Positions 6,241 through 8,452 of a DNA stretch of 8,452 nt are shown here, piece after piece (position 1 is the stretch's first letter; every line of letters starts with the position of its first letter). The stretch lies in contig DMUD01000071.1 in NCBI GenBank assembly GCA_003476475.1, positions 1 to 8,452 on the forward strand, in the 5' to 3' direction. A program made the position numbers and the translations under genes. The stretch comes from Cytophagales bacterium. GTDB lineage: Bacteria; Bacteroidota; Bacteroidia; Cytophagales; UBA9547. Under the pieces are notes generated by a model. That model searched no databases and was not told the origin of the DNA. It saw only the letters and a program-made list of their open reading frames with translations.

Positions 6241-7404
6241 ATGGAATTGAAAATTTTTTTTGACTCAGTCGATGAACAATTATACGAAAACATCCTCGAT
6301 GAATCTTCGTTTTTTCGTCAGATATCGGTTTATGGTGAAAAATTTCCCGATTGGCAACGTGCCAAAATTGCGATTGTAGGCTTGTGCGAGGAAAGGGGGA
6401 ATAGGGAAAATAAAGGAGCAGCTGATGCTGCAGATGCCGTTCGCCAAGTGCTTTACCGTCTTAAGAGCTATTCAAGCTATTCTAAAATCGTTGATTTGGG
6501 AAACTTGCGTAATGGCATAACACATGAAGAAACGTTATTTAGAATAAGGGAAATTACAGAGGCTCTTATGGAAAAAGGGCTATTTGTGGTATTCATAGGC
6601 GGCACCAATGATTTAGCACTTGGGCAATACTTGGCCTACGAAAAGCTTGGGAAAATGGTATCGATAGCCGCCGTCGATGCACTTTTGGATTTAAATCCAA
6701 ATCTTGATGAAGTGACAGCGCGAAATTATTTAAATCGAATTTTGACCCAAGAACCTAACTATCTTTTCCATGTGTGTCATTTTGCCACCCAAAGTTTTTT
6801 GAACGACATCTCATTGCAGGAAGTGATGGAAAAGCTTAGTTTTGAAAATGTTCGTTTGGGTCAAATGCGCGACGATTTTACCAAAAATGAGCCTTTGTTG
6901 CGCATGGCCGATATGCTTTTTTTTGACATTGGAGCAATTAAAAAAATAGATGCCCCTGGCAATGTAACCAAAAACGTGTTTGGACTTACTGCTGAAGAAG
7001 CCTGCCAATTGGCATGGTATGCTGGTATGAATGATAAATTGACAACCGCTGGTATTTATGAATTCAATCCTTCTCTAGACTTGGAGGGAAACACTGCTTT
7101 TGTGGTGGCTACCATGGTGTGGTATTTGATAGACGGCTTTAACCATCGCAAAGGTGACTTGGATTTTAGTGAAAAATATTTCACTAAATATATAGTCAAC
7201 ATAGGCAAAGAAACAGACCAAACCATTGTTTTTTACAAAAGCAGACTTAGTGAAAAATGGTGGATGGAAGTACCTTATCCCACGGATGAGAAAAGGAATC
7301 ACGAACAAGCTAGTCTTGTGCCTTGCAGTTATTCCGATTATGAAACTGCCGTACAAGGCGAGCTTCCCAACCGTTGGGTACTAATGCACGGCAAACTATT
7401 TTAA
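6241..7404 (+). CDS. Arginase/formimidoylglutamase-fold protein with degenerate metal site
   Basis: This 387-residue protein shows the ureohydrolase fold in sequence order, but its catalytic motifs are eroded. The usual GG(D/N)H block is GGTND (120-124), with Asn123 in place of the metal His. The DAHxD block is DALLD (146-150), with Leu148 in place of the second His. The SxDxD block is FFDIG (227-231), with Gly231 in place of the last Asp. D146, D150 and D229 remain. Three of six manganese ligands (equivalents of rat arginase H101, H126 and D234) are therefore missing. Around these, the strand and turn pattern IAIVGLCEERGN (43-54), FVVFIGG, and AGIYEFNP (270-277) fits the fold. A C-terminal part beyond the usual enzyme (about 300-387) has WWMEVPYP (340-347) and LVPCSYSDY (359-367), which I recall as conserved in Bacteroidota homologues annotated formimidoylglutamase. 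Real arginase, agmatinase or formimidoylglutamase activity is doubtful; a binding or structural role is an inference. It starts at ATG 6241, has no signal peptide, and converges on nuoM. Confidence 0.82.
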   Translation: MELKIFFDSVDEQLYENILDESSFFRQISVYGEKFPDWQRAKIAIVGLCEERGNRENKGAADAADAVRQVLYRLKSYSSYSKIVDLGNLRNGITHEETLFRIREITEALMEKGLFVVFIGGTNDLALGQYLAYEKLGKMVSIAAVDALLDLNPNLDEVTARNYLNRILTQEPNYLFHVCHFATQSFLNDISLQEVMEKLSFENVRLGQMRDDFTKNEPLLRMADMLFFDIGAIKKIDAPGNVTKNVFGLTAEEACQLAWYAGMNDKLTTAGIYEFNPSLDLEGNTAFVVATMVWYLIDGFNHRKGDLDFSEKYFTKYIVNIGKETDQTIVFYKSRLSEKWWMEVPYPTDEKRNHEQASLVPCSYSDYETAVQGELPNRWVLMHGKLF

Positions 7405-7414
7405 TGGAAACTGC

Positions 7415-8452
7415 CTAAAACCTGTTCAACAAATCGAACAAGTAAGATGGGAAAATGCCCAAAAGTACTATCAGAAGTGCTAGTGGCAACAAGGACAACC
7501 ATTCACGCACTGTCAGGTCGTGCATGCTGAAATGGGACAAACTTGGTTTCAACCAATATTCTCCAAAAAATATTCTTTGGAGTGCCCACAGGCAATATGC
7601 AGCGCCAACCAATAGCGACAAAAGCGAAGCCAATACCAAGGACAAGGGCAAAACGCCTTGTTTGACCGCTACAAATGCTCCCATATACACACTAAGTTCG
7701 GCTATGAAACCTGAAAAAACGGGCAAACCCAATGAGGCAAAAAAGGCAATTACCGAAAAAATGGTATAATGGGGCATTTTTTCAGCCAAACCACGATAAT
7801 GGGCAATGCTGCGGTCGTGTGTACGCTCGTACAAAACACCAGCCAACAAAAAAAGTAGGGAAGAAATGAGGCCATGGCTTACCATTTGAAACATGGCGCC
7901 GTTCAATCCTTCACGCGAAGCAGATGCCGTGCCCAACATTACATAGCCCATGTGGGCAATAGAAGAATAGGCTATCAGTTTTTTCAAATCGCTTTGTGCC
8001 AAGGCATTCATGCCACCATACAACATACTGATGACTCCAAAAAGGCCTATCCAAAAAGCGTGGCCAATAAACAAATCGGGGAAAAGCGGCATAACCAATT
8101 TGATGATTCCATAACCGCCAATTTTGAGCAAAATGCCAGCCAAAATAACAGAAACTGCGGTTGGGGCTTCAACATGCGCGTCGGGCAACCAGGTGTGAAG
8201 CGGGAAGATGGGCACCTTCACGGCAAAAGCAATAGCAAAAGAAACGAACAGCCAACGGCCCGTATTAGTAGCAAAACTTGCTTGTTCAGCAAGAGTCACC
8301 AAATCAAAGGTGATGTACCCAATATCACGACGCGCAAGGACAGCGGTAGCAATGATGCCGACCAACATGAACGCCGAACCAAGCATTGTGTACAAAAAGA
8401 ACTTGGTAGCTGCGTAGACACGTTTGTCGTATCCCCATCCACCAATGAGGAA
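7415..8452 (-). CDS. nuoM: NADH-quinone oxidoreductase subunit M, N-terminus outside window
   Basis: This is an inner-membrane antiporter-like subunit of complex I that carries one of the proton channels coupled to quinone reduction. The frame is open from base 8452 down to the TAG at 7415-7417, giving 345 residues; about 150-160 N-terminal residues are missing compared with the usual length near 500. A TTG at 8395 is internal, since coding continues upstream (GGWGYDKRVYAATKFFLY, typical of NuoM). The key membrane lysines are present: AFAVK at K79 and GILLK at K110, exactly 31 residues apart like E. coli K234 and K265, with HTWLPDAH at 86-93 between them. SDLKKLIAYSSIAHMGY (154-170) and the C-terminal helix LLPLALLIVLLGIFPSYLF also fit. 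Roughly nine hydrophobic segments are visible. The NuoM-specific ending favours this over NuoL, NuoN or Mrp antiporter subunits. It would normally sit between nuoL and nuoN; here no nuoN follows, and the stop is 10 nt from that of the converging arginase-fold gene. Confidence 0.95.
   Translation of the reverse strand, partial: FLIGGWGYDKRVYAATKFFLYTMLGSAFMLVGIIATAVLARRDIGYITFDLVTLAEQASFATNTGRWLFVSFAIAFAVKVPIFPLHTWLPDAHVEAPTAVSVILAGILLKIGGYGIIKLVMPLFPDLFIGHAFWIGLFGVISMLYGGMNALAQSDLKKLIAYSSIAHMGYVMLGTASASREGLNGAMFQMVSHGLISSLLFLLAGVLYERTHDRSIAHYRGLAEKMPHYTIFSVIAFFASLGLPVFSGFIAELSVYMGAFVAVKQGVLPLSLVLASLLSLLVGAAYCLWALQRIFFGEYWLKPSLSHFSMHDLTVREWLSLLPLALLIVLLGIFPSYLFDLLNRF

Noticed and set aside
1..8452. 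Defence island, prophage, insertion sequence, CRISPR array, riboswitch or tRNA.
   Set aside because: Every long frame is accounted for by housekeeping or recognisable families; no transposase, repeat-spacer pattern, inverted-repeat ends or cloverleaf-like segment was seen by eye. RecQ here has no defence-gene neighbours.

Overview
The window looks like chromosomal housekeeping DNA from a member of the Bacteroidota, probably a Cytophagales-, Chitinophagales- or Flavobacteriia-like lineage. The reasons are AT-rich DNA, starts without clear Shine-Dalgarno sequences, a secreted thrombospondin type 3 repeat protein, a RecQ with the long C-terminal extension usual in this phylum, and a 387-residue arginase-fold protein of a type I know mainly from Bacteroidota. 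Species cannot be named from the sequence alone. I found no mobile element, CRISPR array, tRNA, rRNA or prophage gene.

Layout from left to right. Positions 1-681 (minus) hold the N-terminal two thirds of tryptophanyl-tRNA synthetase (trpS), cut by the window edge. It lies 9 nt downstream of a long-chain polyprenyl diphosphate synthase (691-1659, minus, TTG start), so the two probably form an ispB-like/trpS operon. Upstream on the same strand is a small secreted protein made almost only of five thrombospondin type 3 repeats (1734-2312). A 249-nt spacer follows. It contains the rho-independent terminator of the next gene, recQ (2562-4748, minus), a full-length helicase with RQC and HRDC domains plus a C-terminal extension. 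Next on the same strand is a saccharopine dehydrogenase-like oxidoreductase (4837-6174).

A 66-nt divergent spacer then separates this from the only plus-strand gene, a ureohydrolase (arginase/formimidoylglutamase)-fold protein at 6241-7404. It has lost three of the six metal-binding residues and is probably a pseudoenzyme or a repurposed fold. It converges, with a 10-nt gap, on the C-terminal 345 residues of NuoM, the proton-pumping subunit of complex I (7415-8452, minus, N-terminus outside the window). nuoN does not follow nuoM here.

How the genes relate. IspB-like makes the isoprenoid tail of menaquinone, which is the electron acceptor of the complex I that contains NuoM; TrpRS and RecQ are general housekeeping proteins. 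The saccharopine dehydrogenase-like enzyme and the arginase-fold protein both resemble amino-acid catabolic enzymes and are transcribed divergently, but a shared pathway is only a guess. I see no clear undescribed multi-gene system. The best leads are the degenerate arginase-fold protein, the cysteine-regular stand-alone TSP3 protein, and the nuoM gene without an adjacent nuoN.
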